Shown in pieces: positions 1 through 11,087 of a stretch of DNA of 64,000 bases. Source of the stretch: Semisulcospira habei (taxonomy: Eukaryota > Mollusca > Gastropoda > Semisulcospiridae). The position numbers and the translations under genes were made by a program. The notes under the pieces are model-generated. The model did no database searches and had not been told where the DNA came from. It saw only the letters and a list, made by a program, of their open reading frames with translations. The DNA lies in contig BTPG01000002.1 in NCBI GenBank assembly GCA_036245525.1, positions 123,488,951 to 123,552,950 on the forward strand, read 5' to 3'. The first letter of the stretch is position 1; each line of letters opens with the position of its first letter.

Positions 1-87
1 AGCTGAATGAATTTTACCTTCGATGTAAGTTCATCATTCATAAAAACATGTAGATTACACAAACACAGAGTGATTCTATTCGTATAT

Positions 88-1709
88 ACTAATGGTCAAA
101 ACTTAAGAGCCACCCCACGTTTTTTGTGTCATTGTTTATTGTCGCAAGTACGCTAACAAAATACAATGTTCTTTCGATCCAAATGGGTTAAAAGTTGACC
201 TTAGACAGTCCACTGTACAGGGAACAATAGACAACAATTCATCAATTTCCACGAACGTGTCAATGCATGTGAAACCTCGTCAGTTTTTGTGAAAAGCTGT
301 GTGATATTGGCAAGCGTACCAAAGGCAGGAAGGTGGAAAAACTTGGTAAAGTCGTGATGCACATGCTAAAGGGGTCAGTCGTTAACACTGAGCACTTCTG
401 TTTTGCTACAAATACCGGTACAGTAGGGGTATAAATGTCACTTTCCTAACCATGCCACCACGATGAAGCCTAACGCCAGTAGATCAAGGCCGGGCGCTAG
501 CATGGCTGCAGGATGGAATTTCCGGACGAGAAGTTGGGAGACGTCTTGGGGTGTGCCATTTAGTGATCTAGAGGCTGCTGGCACGGTTCCAAGAAACTGG
601 AAAGGCAGAACGACGACCCTGCTCAGGACGCCCGCGCTGCACCAGCAGAAGGGAGGACAGATACCTCTGTGTGGCCGCTCTGCGCGACCGAACTGTCACG
701 TCAACCACTCTGTGACGTCAACTGATGCAAGCTGCAAACGTTAACATCAGCAGAAGCACAGTCTTCAGATGTCTGCGCGAAATAGGCCTGGCTTCATGCA
801 GAGCAGCAGTGAGAATACCTGCACTCCAGCTCATCGCAGAGCCCGGGTTGCCTGGTGTCGTCAACATGTGAGGTAGAACAGACTCCAGTGGACTCAGGTT
901 CTGTTTACTGATGAGTCACGGATCACTGTGTCCTTCAACGACAGCAGGGTGAAGGTCTGGAGATGCCAGGGCGAGCGATTCATGGATGGATGCATCCAAG
1001 AGGTGGATCGCTACGCACTACGGAGGAGGCTCAGTCATGGTCTGGGCAGGCTTCAGCAAGAAAGGCAGGACCCACCTCCACGTCATCCGAGGCACCCTAA
1101 CTGGACTGCGCTATCGGGACGAGATTGTGCAGCCCCTCATCCAGCCAGCTCTCCAATCCATAGGCGACAATGCTGTTCTGCAGGACGACAACACTCGACC
1201 TCATCGCACCCTATGTGGTGGATGAGTACCCTGAGCAACAGGGCATCATGAGGATAGAGTGGCCAGCTCGTTCACCTGATCTGGCTCCCATCGAGTACCT
1301 CTGGGACGTGCTGGGGCAACGTGTAGTCAGCAACCATCCCCACCTCAAGGCGTCCCCCAGCTGACTCAGTTCCTGCATCAAAAGTGGGAAGCGATCCCAC
1401 ATGTGCTCCTAACTCTTGTGAACTCCATGCGTCAACACAGCATTGAATGCTTGGCTGCAAATGGTGGGTACACTCCTATTGACTGGACCAGTCTTGTGTG
1501 ACTTTTCAAATGAGGGGTGGGTGAACATTCTAACGTACTGCTGTTGTTACAATTGCTTGATTTACTCAAAACTTAAATGCAATTGTTACTGAATAAATTA
1601 GCAAAGTACTGACTCCAGGTAGTCCAAGTATTGTTACATTATTTGTGTGGTGTTGTCGGTGCGTCTGCGATAAAAAGTGGCCCTTAAGTTTTGACCATAT
1701 AATAATATA
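88..1709 (+). mobile_element. Tc1-like DNA transposon, decayed
   Basis: The ends are inverted copies of one sequence: ATGGTCAAAACTTAAG near 92 and its complement ending near 1698, next to TA dinucleotides. Between them lies a broken DD34E transposase. A second, partial copy in the opposite orientation lies at 56335-57312 and shares the left terminus. The element is inactive because its reading frame is interrupted several times. Confidence 0.85.
448..1500 (+). pseudogene. Tc1-family transposase, frameshifted
   Basis: In its intact form this enzyme cuts and pastes the element at TA sites using a DDE catalytic triad. Pieces are readable in several frames. A helix-turn-helix region with the usual LGV and SGRPR-type motifs lies at about 500-650. 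The first catalytic Asp is in LFTDES near 905. A GGGSVMVWAGF block lies near 1025. The second Asp is in LQDDNTRPHR near 1180. The catalytic Glu is in DLAPIEYLWD near 1280. The distance between second Asp and Glu fits DD34E. At least three frame changes separate these blocks, so no functional protein can be made. The product is therefore a relic typical of old Tc1 copies. Confidence 0.85.
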
Positions 1710-2017
1710 TATTTTTTACTTATAACAAAGGCGTCGCCCAAAGCCAAAAAATGCACTCAATTAGATTAGCTCCAAGGGACGTAATTTTTCATTCAATTCT
1801 GAGAATGCTGTGCTAATGCCATGGAATTCCAGGCTGGTAAGCTTGCATTGTGTCATCAGGACATCAGCTGCCCTTTTTGTGACTGCATCGCTTATTAGAT
1901 CTTTTGAGCCTTCCAGTTCCACTGAACACCTACTACATAAAGTCGTAGGCAGCAAAAACTTTAAATCTACTCAGCAGGTCCAGTATCTGTTTGGAAATAT
2001 TTTCTAGCATCCCCCCT

Positions 2018-2018
<1 letters not shown>

Positions 2019-2058
<40 letters not shown>
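2019..2058. repeat. Poly-G tract of about 40 bases
   Basis: An uninterrupted run of about 40 G, preceded by a C6 run at 2011-2016. Such tracts can form G-quadruplexes and are prone to length errors in sequencing. The proline-rich ORFs read through it are artefacts. Confidence 0.95.
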
Positions 2059-2059
<1 letters not shown>

Positions 2060-2109
2060 AGGAATGGATATATATATTTTCCAGCGGATGGTGGGGTGCC
2101 TGGGGGTAG

Positions 2110-3092
2110 TCCCTACTGCTTTATGAAAAATTATATGTTGGAAATGCAATATCGGACAAAATAAAGGTGCTGAGCGGTATACTTCAAGGAAACGTCCTAG
2201 GACCTATATTATTTACCATATTTATAAATGACCTACCAGACTGTGTTAATAGCATGTGCAAAATATTCGCAGACGATACTAAAATCTATAATGAATCGAG
2301 CAATAAAGATGTGTTGCAGTATGAATTGGATCACTTGCAAGAGTGGTCTGACACATGGGATTTGCATTTTAAAGTAGAGAAATGTAAGGTCTTGCATGCT
2401 GGAAGGAATAATCCTGAACATGATTACTTGATGAAAGTGAACAGCGACATTAAAAAGGTGTTATCTTGTGAGGGGAAATGAGACTTGGGTGTTGTTTTTG
2501 ATAAAGTTCTATCTTTTGACCCCCATATTCAGAACTGTATCAATAAGGCCAACAAAATGATAGGAGTAGTTAAGAGAGCCTTTAATTATTTGGATAAGGA
2601 CACTTTCAGTAAACTGTATTATAAAGCATTAGTTAGACCACATTTAGATGCAAACACTGTATGGTTCCCAGGTTTAAAGAGATGATCAGTTGCACTCAAA
2701 AGGGTACATAGACGAGCAACAAAGCTGGTTAAAGAATGTAGAAATATGACTTAAGTTAGATAGACTCAAACATTTTGGACTACAATCTTTACGTGGACGT
2801 AGAATACATGGAGACAATCCAAGTTTTTAAAATTTATAATGGCATCGACGACCTAAATTGGAACGACTTTTTTGCAACACTGTTTAGTGACAGAACCTGA
2901 AACTCTGAAGGGAAAATCTTTGTACGGCATTGCAACACTAACCTGCAGAAGTTTTGTTTTTCTAACAGAGTTGCCATTGTTTGGAATGAACTGCCAGTTT
3001 CATTTAAAAAAAGCACCTAAAATAAATTCTTTTAAAAACCAGCTGTATGAATTACCAAAATTTAAAGAGATTTTCTATTGCTATGATGAATG
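2110..3092 (+). pseudogene. Non-LTR retrotransposon reverse transcriptase, C-terminal fragment
   Basis: This is the second half of a LINE reverse transcriptase, which copies element RNA at a nicked target. From 2167 the frame reads LQGNVLGPILF, the box usually seen as PQGSVLGPLLF. It then reads the catalytic FADDTK near 2270 and the thumb region (GVVFDKVLSFDPHI near 2490; KLYYKALVRPHLDANTVW near 2620). A stop at 2479-2481 and frame changes near 2685 and 2750 break it. The N-terminal endonuclease and palm motifs are absent, so the copy is 5' truncated. It differs from the CR1/L2-like LINE at 54285-55748. I cannot name its clade. Confidence 0.8.
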
Positions 3093-3126
3093 ATTTGTAG
3101 GAAAAATTTGCATGCATAACAGACCC

Positions 3127-3340
3127 ATAATAATAATAATACATAGTTCTTGTATAGCGCTGTTCTCCAGGAAAACACTGGACTCACTGCGCATGCATAA
3201 CAGCACACCCTTTCTCTCTCAGACACACACGCACACTTATACACTACTTTAAACCACCCCATCCCTTCCCCACACCTTACATTCACTTCCTCTGGGATCA
3301 GAATAGGTGGCAATCAGTCAACAGTTAGCTGATAATGATA
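3127..3340 (-). mobile_element. 3' end of CR1/L2-like LINE (short copy)
   Basis: On the minus strand this matches the 3' untranslated end of the LINE at 54285-55748, including the stretch coding for nothing that reads 'ctggagaacagcgctatac' and the trinucleotide ATT tail (seen here as ataataataat at 3127). Only about 210 bp are present, a typical 5' truncation. Confidence 0.85.
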
Positions 3341-3561
3341 AAGTAATTAAAAAAAGAAAGGACATTTGCAAAGGCCTCACGGCCTATTTTGTCCTCACTA
3401 TACACACACACACACTGTCGGTGCTGATATTTCCTGTTACTAGAGAATGCTATTGTTGACATTTCTTCATTTACCTGAAGCTTATGGCCCTCATTTAGCT
3501 TTAAGAACTGGTGAAGAAAAGTGCACACAAGCTCGACATAAAATGTGTTACAGTTATAGCA

Positions 3562-3627
3562 GGGGGGGGGGGGGGAGGGGGGAACGTGGGGTCTGGAGAG
3601 GAGTGGGGGGGGGGGGGGGGGGGGGGG
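3562..3627. repeat. G-rich homopolymer tracts
   Basis: Two long G runs separated by a short mixed stretch. They generate spurious glycine- or proline-rich ORFs on both strands. No gene is supported here. Confidence 0.9.
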
Positions 3628-3699
3628 AATAGTGGTTTTTGTTATGGCAGGGATGAAATAAAATTCCTGAGGAATCAAAAGACAGTTAAGGTAAAGGGG

Positions 3700-4765
3700 T
3701 TACTGCATAGTAGTCCATAAAACGATCCGCTCTTGTTTTCCTGTGTGTTCTCAATAATGTTGTCTTGCATCATCTAAAACGTCTACCCTTTTACAACTCG
3801 CATGTCGATGTACACATATTTCATTTAATGAGATCCTTCAAAGACATGCCTGCAGCAAAAAAACGAACACGGTAACTTCACAGCTTCTGGTCATATTTCA
3901 GCTCAGAAATTGTCCGCCTATACCAGGATTAACTGCAACTGATTAAGGTGGTCAGTTTATACCTGTGCACATTCTCATAAAGTCCCATTATGCGTAAAAC
4001 TGAATACAATTTTAAGCACTATTTGTGTTTGTTATGTCTTGTTAACACACTAATGAGCTTCTGGTTCTCAGTATGGCAGTTTGGACATGCAACAAAAACA
4101 CACACATGATCGCACTTATTTATTCTGCACAGCCATTAGGTGTCAATCTATTTTTAGCTGTTTCTTGTGCTGATAGCGTTGTATTTGTAGAAAAGAGTTG
4201 AGTCATTGTCAGGTTACTTGATATAAACATGACGTGTGCTGAACTGGATTGTCCTGTGTCTAAATGAACCATGACAAGACCTGTGTGTAGCGTTTCAAAA
4301 CCGTCTGTTACAGAAGTGTATCTCTGAACAGTTACGGTGGTAGTGGGCCTTTAAGGTATTCGTAGGGAGGAAGACTCTCTAGCACCTCCCATAAATTCAC
4401 TTCCGCTGTCGCTCCTTGCATGTTTTCTTTCAACTCTTATGTTGAAAAAAGTGAGATGCTTGCTGCTGATTGGGTTGAGTTACACTATCTCAGTATCTGT
4501 GTCAAATACAGTGGGCACTCTTTGACTGGGCATGTATGTTATTGAATAAAAGCCTTCATAATCTTGTCTGTTCTCCATTAGCGAGAACATACTAGCTTGC
4601 TGTTGTCTATCAAAGTATCAGCCCTAACCGAAAAGTTCCAACTTTCAGCCAGCTGAGCTCACTGAAACAAACGAAAGTCACCTCTTACATGTCTCAGTTT
4701 CTTTGAAATGTTGCCGATAGAAATAAATATATATTCAAGAAGATAGGAATGAAGTTAGTTGCCAC
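3700..4765. other. Intronic or flanking DNA without a recognisable gene
   Basis: I see no long ORF, RNA gene, terminal repeat or match to the other repeats in the window here. The expected PHKB exon upstream of 7048 could lie in this part or outside the window, but I could not find it. Confidence 0.5.
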
Positions 4766-4769
4766 TTAC

Positions 4770-4960
4770 CTCACAGTATGGATAAAGGCATTCTCAAACT
4801 CTGCAGAGGTACTCACAAGACTGGAAAAGTCAGGGTGCACTTGTGGTACTCCAAACGAAGTGCCATCTTTTGTCAAACTCAAGGGACAGATTTTCCCCTC
4901 AGGATTGTTTTTGATATCATGCAGCATAATAATATTAGTGACATTTTCAATTACTTTTTG
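4770..4960 (-). other. Possible exon of an unrecognised minus-strand gene
   Basis: The minus strand is open for 78 codons (4766-5002) and ends at a consensus splice donor, GAG|GTAAGT, with the cut after 4770. The reading, including HDIKNNPEGKICPLSLTK, looks like ordinary coding sequence and is not low complexity. Its upstream part overlaps the edge of the interspersed repeat also seen at 7262 and 20084, so the exon could start only around 4960. I do not recognise the protein. It could be a captured exon inside a repeat or a chance ORF. Confidence 0.25.
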
Positions 4961-5010
4961 GCTCATGTGCCATAGCAAAAGTGAGTCTATGTAGTGGGCC
5001 ATCCGGGTTT
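4959..5010 (+). repeat. Edge of interspersed repeat Rep-1
   Basis: The segment reading tggctcatgtgccatagc and onward to 'gggccatccg' matches the beginning of the repeats at 7262 and 20084. Only this edge is present. Confidence 0.7.
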
Positions 5011-5192
5011 TTGTAGCTGCCCTGAAAGTCTAAAATTTTGCCCACCAGCCTTTGCCTAGTGACTTCCAAGTTTTATTAGCCAAACTGTGTACTTTCGGAT
5101 TGAGGACTGAAAAAGTACGGATCGGAAAGCGCACTCACATTTGGCAAGTGGATTTTTTTTTTACTTGTCCCCCCCAAAAAAAAATCGCTCAG

Positions 5193-5268
5193 GGCTGTGT
5201 AGTGAGGTCACATGGTATGGTTTGTGCTAATGAGATTGGTTGTGTGATGTTGGTTTGAAAACAACAAC
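5193..5268 (+). repeat. Diverged duplicate block, copy 1
   Basis: The stretch around 'gtagtgaggtcacatggta' followed by an attgg-type segment and 'gaaaacaacaa' recurs at 5754-5822 with substitutions. It is probably part of a dispersed repeat. Confidence 0.6.
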
Positions 5269-5753
5269 ATAAATTATTGGTAGCAGGTGTTTGCTACATG
5301 GTTCCTTGTAGGCCTGCTACCAATAACATACTCGTTTTCATTCCTCCACTATTTTTTCATAAAAGAAATCAAGCTGAAATCTTCTGACCTAGATCACACT
5401 TGGACATGACTGACGTCAAAAGAATATACATGTATGCATAATAGACTTATGATGTAATATAAGATCTTTCATGACGTTGCCATCTGCATGACCGGCAGCA
5501 TTGTCTACAAATTGTTAGAATAATGCAGTGGAAGACTATTTGTGTTTGCCTCAAAAGATTTTAAAATTCTTCAGTAAAACAGTCGCATTGCTGCAAATGT
5601 GTGCTGCAAACAACTTCAGTAGTGTGCCTCTTGTTTCGAACAACACTAAATAACTTTTTACTTTAGAACATTTTGGTGATCATTTATAGAACAAAACTGG
5701 CATCCAAAGAGGGCTACAAGAAGTCCGCCATTAGTCGCTACAAGGGTTTTTGT

Positions 5754-5822
5754 AGTGAGGTCACATGGTATGGATTTTGTTAAAGGGATTGGTCGTATGA
5801 CACAGAAATGAAAACAACAAGT
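5754..5822 (+). repeat. Diverged duplicate block, copy 2
   Basis: Second copy of the block at 5193-5268; both include 'gtagtgaggtcacatggta'. Function unknown. Confidence 0.6.
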
Positions 5823-6324
5823 CTTACACATCACGTGCATATCATTATTTTGTTGTTTCAGTTGTTATTTATTTGGCTTTTTGTGGTTGCGCTGTTTTGA
5901 TTCACCTACCGTGGCTTAGTCTGTGCTTCATATTTTCTGTTGTTGATGTTATCTAACTTCCCACATTTTATAGTTACTTTTTTACATGAAATTGATTCCA
6001 TTGGTATTATGTGACACCTGTATACAGTTGTTTTTATTGTGTAACCCCTGAATTGTTTATTTATATCTGCATTTTTGTGCGTAGCGTGGAGTGAAAGTTA
6101 GTGTGTGTTTGTACTGAGAAACTTGATCATCCAAACCACATTTGAGGAGAAACGTTTTGCTCAACGAGTATGTTGTCACAAAAACTTTTTATAGCTTGAG
6201 GCAACTTATCACCTGTTGCCTTGATAACGGGTGCTAAGTAGCCTCCCGTTGCCTTGAGTATGGGGGGACCATGGGGAAAAAATGACAGGTAATGTGCAGA
6301 TTTCAGAAATGTTCTCCCTAGCCC

Positions 6325-6935
6325 CACAATAATACTTATAATAATAATACATAGTTCTTGTATAGCGCTGTTCTCCAGGAAAACACTGGACTCGCTGCGT
6401 ATGGACGACAGCACACCCTCTCTCTCAGACACACGCACGATTATACACTACTTTAAACCACCCCATCTCTTTCTAACACCTTACATTCACTTCCTCTAGG
6501 ATCAGAATAAAAGGCAGTCGACAGTTAGCTAAAGATGAGCTAAGTGTTAAATGCCTGACAGAAAAGAAAAGTCTTTAAGTGAGCTTTGAACTGTGACAAT
6601 GTGGGCAGATTCCGCATTTCAGTTGGCAGGGAGTTCCACACACTTGGGGCTAAAAAGGTGAAAGAACGCTCACCGACAGTTTTCATGTTAAGCTTCGGGA
6701 TTTTAAAAAGTTTTACACTAGAGGAACGGAGGGTGCGTGATGGCTGATAAACAGACAGCTTGGCAGAAAGGTACGGTGGGAGAGATTCGTCAAAATGCCG
6801 ATAGGCGAAAATTGCAATTTTGTACTGGCAGCGGAATTTTACGGGCAGCCAGTGCAGCTGCTTCAGTAGAGGCCTAACGTGGTCTCTCTTGATCAGAGGT
6901 TGGCTTAGAGAAGAGGGAAATGAATCAGCATAATA
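6325..6935 (-). mobile_element. CR1/L2-like LINE, 5'-truncated copy
   Basis: On the minus strand this matches the last 600 bp of the LINE at 54285-55748. It covers the C-terminal coding end (a LLKQLHWLPVKF-type block, YKIAIF, then WNSLPTEMRN), the 3' untranslated region and an ATT-repeat tail near 6325-6345. It is a dead fragment of the same family as 3127-3340. Confidence 0.85.
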
Positions 6936-7047
6936 AGCCTAAAAATATAAACAACTCTGAACTTGAATGTTCCTAAAAGATGAACGCACCTGAGCTCCAA
7001 ACAATATGGTTGACTTTGGGATGAAATCCTCATCTTGTTTGTTTCAG

Positions 7048-7192
7048 TCAAGCGGCAGATCCTTCAATACCAGAGTTGCACTTTAGGTCTGTTTCCTTCT
7101 ATTGGCTCTAAGAAGAACCGCAGTCAAACTGCCCATGTCCGTGACAGCATTTACTGCGCTGTTGCTGTGTGGGCTCTCGCTCAAGCATACAG
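7048..7192 (+). CDS. PHKB: PHKB exon A: phosphorylase b kinase regulatory subunit beta
   Basis: PHKB is a large regulatory subunit of the phosphorylase kinase holoenzyme, which activates glycogen phosphorylase in the cytosol. This exon starts after a pyrimidine-rich acceptor (gtttgtttcag) and ends at AG|GTATGT. It reads VKRQILQYQSCTLGLFP and then VRDSIYCAVAVWALAQAYR, which fits the N-terminal glucoamylase-like domain of PHKB, including the (R/Q)DS-Y-A-WALA-AYR core. It begins with the last two bases of a codon and ends with the first two of the final Arg codon, which exon B at 36539 completes. The upstream exon was not found in the window. The family assignment rests on my recall of PHKB proteins. 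Confidence 0.88.
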
Positions 7193-7261
7193 GTATGTAG
7201 GTTTGCGGTTTAATACTGGTATTGTTTACATTGGTGGCTGCATGCACAAAGGGTTAAAGAT

Positions 7262-8415
7262 TTTTTTTTTGTTGGCTCACGTGCGAAGCAAAAGTGAGTA
7301 TGTTTTTGTGCCAGTGGTCGTCCATCCGTCTTCCGTGGTAAACTTTAACGTTGGCATTTTCTTGGAGAGTATTCAAGCCAGATTCTTCAAACTAGGCTCA
7401 AGGATACTTTGTGGCAAGACCTTTCTAAACATACCAGTTTGAGTGACCTCTCACAAAGGTCAAGGTCACGGGTTCAGGAAATATGTCCAAAATAGCTATA
7501 TTTTGACATAATTTATTTTTTCTCAAATACTATTCACAACTTCAAACCCAAACTTGGTACAAAGATACCTGATGGTAAGACCTTTGTATGCATACTAAAT
7601 TGGTTGATCCCTCGGAAAGGTCAAGGGTCACAAGAGCTCAGGAAATAGGTGAAAAACGGCCATAGTTTGACAAAAGATGTTTTTTTCTCAAATACTGTTC
7701 ACAAGTTCAAACCCACAAACCCACATTTGGTACAGAGATACCTGATGGTAAGACCTATCTATGCATACTAATTTGGATTACTTCTCGGAAAGGTCAAGGG
7801 TCACGAAGGGCTCAGGAAATAGGTCCGAAATAGCCATATTTTGAAAAAAGATGTTTTTTTCTCAAATACTATTCACAACTTTAAACCCAAACTTGCTACA
7901 GAGATTCAAATTCAAAACAACTTTATTTATCCCATGAGAGCTCGGGAAATAGGTAAAAAATAGCCATATTTTGACAAAAGATGTTTTTTCTCAAATACTG
8001 TTCACAACTTCAAACCCAAATTTGGTACAGAGATACCTGATGGTAAGACCTATCTATGCATACTAATTTGGATGACCCCTTATAAAGGTCAAGGGTCACG
8101 AGCTGGCAAATGTGTGTAAAATGCCGAGTTTTGATAAAATTGTAGGTATTGCCAACCTTTTTGCAAATTGTTCAGCCAAATTTGGTACAAAGATAGCCGA
8201 TGATAAGACCTTCCTATGCATACTAATTCATCACAAAGATCAAGGGTCACGGGGCGGGGGGGTTGACAGATGTGTGAAAAATGCTTACATTTTTCAGAAA
8301 ACATGGATTTTGCTGTTGCAGAAGCCAGCCCTTGTCACAAAGTTCACACGTGTAAATCAGTCATACACATGAGCTATAATGGCTTTGACTTTCTTGTTGA
8401 CCATTATGATTGTCA
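7262..8415 (+). repeat. Interspersed repeat Rep-1, about 1.15 kb, with internal near-tandem units
   Basis: This copy begins near 'ggctcacgtgcgaagc' and ends near 'ggctttgactttcttg'. Inside, a block starting ctcaaatact and running through 'ggtcaagggtcac' recurs from 7522, 7687, 7861 and 7990, so the spacing is 129-174 bp. A second copy is split by the Polinton (20084-20640 and 36034-36525), and a fragment lies near 4959. No protein is encoded. The short ORFs inside are not conserved between copies. Confidence 0.8.
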
Positions 8416-9370
8416 CCTAGTCTCAAGAACCTGCTTGTGTCATCAGCTAGCACGAATGGCACATCAGTGTTTGGTTTAATCTTTTCAGCTGCTTACTTCA
8501 TCCAATGGCAGATCTTGTTCTCTTTTGCTGGGAATAGGCTCACGGCCTAATGGGGAAAAGGGCTTTAGTTATTAAAATCATTTCTGTTGGTCACATTTCT
8601 GTCATACTGCATTCAAAAGCTTATCCAAACGACATTATTTCTAGGATCAGAAATGTTGTAGTGTGACCGAGTACACCCAGCTCTCATAACCCATCTGATG
8701 TAACTTTGTTTTTTTGCATCATGACTTTTATGTGATTGCAAAAGTGGTGTGTATTATATTCAGTGGTTTTCCTTCAATGTAAGGTCTCGCAAGGTATTGC
8801 TTTCAGCGATGCCTGCGTTGGTCTGACCCCTCCGGCTTACTTCTAGACTACTAGGTATTCAGCGTCTGTTCAGGGGACGCAACCGCATCGGCCGCCTCGT
8901 AACTTTGTTCTAGCGTCAGTGCCTACAATGGTGATAATTAGCTTGTGTTTGTTACATGGCATTCTAAGTCGAATATCTCTTCAATGCCGGCACCGATTGT
9001 TTTAAACCAAGATCCATAAGATTCAGCATGATAGTCTCTTTCATTTTGTAATTTATTTCTAGTCCAATCGATTTTGGGTTAAACATTATTTTGGGATTTT
9101 GCACCTTTTACATCAACCAGGACCATGGAGAAAAGTCCTTTAAAAATTCATAATTAATTTTAACCGTCTTTAATCGAATCAATGTTTGATACTAGTGAAA
9201 CTATATTCGCGGCTTTTTCGTTAGTAACAAACCGCAAGTTTCTAGGTCCAGTAGTATTAGAGCTATGGTCAGAAAACCTAGTGTAAACTAACACAAATTT
9301 TAGCTTTCCCGCTATAAAAGTACAGAGTTCTGAAAGCGGTCGAGTGATGCTTGCTTTGCGGCCTGCGCAC
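8416..9370. other. No gene seen
   Basis: The stretch has no convincing ORF, RNA gene or repeat that matches elsewhere in the window. Confidence 0.5.
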
Positions 9371-9374
9371 GCCC

Positions 9375-9530
9375 TATATAAAGCCTCGCACGCAGCTTAG
9401 CTTCATTCACCTCTGAGCCAGGCACAGACCACTTGTGCCATGTGAACCTTCATTTTGTGCGTGAATTTTGAACTGCATCCCGATTGCAAGACTGAATATG
9501 TGAAGGACCCCTGTGCTGAGTTTTGCCTCT
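9375..9530 (+). promoter_or_regulatory. Possible TATA promoter with a first noncoding exon
   Basis: A TATATAAA box at 9375-9382 lies in a GC-richer stretch. About 150 bp downstream, CTCT|GTAAGTACAC at 9531 is a near-perfect splice donor. The spacing suits a start site near 9405 and a 5' untranslated exon. It lies outside element Y (which begins at 10492) and inside the long PHKB intron, so it could be an internal promoter or a chance match. Confidence 0.3.
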
Positions 9531-9862
9531 GTAAGTACACGTGTCATTAGGTTTATTTTATGCATTTTGTTGTGGTGGTTTTATCTCATGTGTGATGAGC
9601 TGTGCATGGGATTGAAAGCTCTGTTGATGATGTACTTTGCTAATGGTTGCATGGAGAGATCGTTTTCATGTTGATGGCTCCTTTGTGTCTGCCATGTTGG
9701 CTTATGGCTATTGAGTTTGATGCACTTGGCTGAAGCCTGTAGTTTGGCGGATATAGTTAGGTCAGATTTTATTATGCAAAATCATTGCTCTGATTCCTAG
9801 TTTATGGTTTGCATTTTGATTGATGTGTTCTTTGTTTTGTGCATATTGTTTTGTTGTCTACA

Positions 9863-9905
9863 CCCCCCCCCCCCACCCCCCCCCACCCCCCCCCCCGCCC
9901 CCCTC
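9863..9905. repeat. C-rich low-complexity tract
   Basis: Runs of C broken by single A, G or T. The ORF that reads a proline run through it (9804-10172) has no other protein-like feature. T/G-rich DNA without a supported gene continues to 10490. Confidence 0.9.
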
Positions 9906-10491
9906 CATTGTGTGATGCTGATGATCCATGCTGCTGTGCATCTGTTGTGTATGTTTGTGACTGTTTCTTTGTCTGAGTACTGGTTATGCGAGTATCTTGT
10001 TATGTTGGTTGTTGTACTGTGGATTCCTGGCGAAGCTGCTTCATCTCATGTTTGTAATTTGGTTTCGGATGTCATGTTTTGTAGCGATGTGCTGACGTAC
10101 CAGATACGTGTTTTGTTTTCCCGTTACAATGTATGTGTTGGTGTTCAGTTGAGGTACATGTCTTGTGTGTAGTAAAACTGTGTTTGGATCTGATGTTCGT
10201 GTTACAATGTTGATATTTGTCATGATTTGTGCCCTCTGTTTGTCTGCATGTGGTTATGAATGCTTGCTTCTTTGTTTGCATCAGTAATGATCAGCGATAA
10301 GGTCAATGCTGATTGTGGGACATTGGCATAATTATGCGAATGACCTCATGCAAGAAATGTTTATTTCTTGATTTCGGATTAATGTGTGTGTTGAGATGCA
10401 GCTGATGTAATGTTAGCACATTGTGAAGATTTGTTTAGCCACTTTGTCTGATAGGGGTGAGTATTTCTGCTTAAGTTTGGTTTATTCTGTA

Positions 10492-10514
10492 TATGAGACT
10501 GTCTCAAAAGGTGG
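10492..10514 (+). repeat. Element Y left terminal inverted repeat
   Basis: It begins TATGAGACTGTCTCAAAAGG and pairs with 14966-14988 over about 23 bases with one mismatch. It contains a small palindrome GAGACTGTCTC. The preceding TGTA is repeated after the right end. Confidence 0.75.
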
Positions 10515-11087
10515 TTGGTCACTACCCCCATCCTCTTTATTTGCTAAAAACATTTATCAGAAATAAAGTTATCAATTTATGGTTGTACCAGTGTCAAGAG
10601 AAATGATTGAAGAGATACATAAGATAAAACCAAATCTACACTGGTGACCGTTTACAAGGTATGAAATAAAAATATAGTTTTGGGGGCTTTTTATCATGTT
10701 TGAAAAAGGGACTCTGGTGTGTGCGGTACGGACGAGTACTTCTGTGATCTGTAATAATGCAGTAAGTCCGTGGTTTGTGGTGTTAATTTGTTGTTGTATA
10801 CCTAAATTACTTGTGTCTCAAGTAAAATTGCGTACATTTTCACAAATTCAAAGAAAAATCGTCTTCTCAAAATTACGTGGTCGATCTGGACACGCTTTGT
10901 CGGAGAGCAGCCTGAATAAGACGAGCTTGTGAAAAAAAAAGCCAAAGAAATGATTATTAACAAATATCACCAGGCAATCGCACACCATCGCTGTATTCAG
11001 AAATTCGGGCTGTGCGAGGTTAGACTTTAATCCTGTAGCAGTTACAGCGTTTTGAAATGAACCACGCCGATTTTTGTCGATTTGTCA

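Noticed and set aside
1967..2149. Proline-rich ORF on the minus strand
   Set aside because: It is a translation of the poly-G tract at 2019-2058 and has no other support. The same applies to 3325-3678 and 9804-10172.
1..7047. Upstream PHKB exon
   Set aside because: Phase demands an exon ending with one base of a Val or Ile codon, but I found no stretch matching the expected N-terminal segment.
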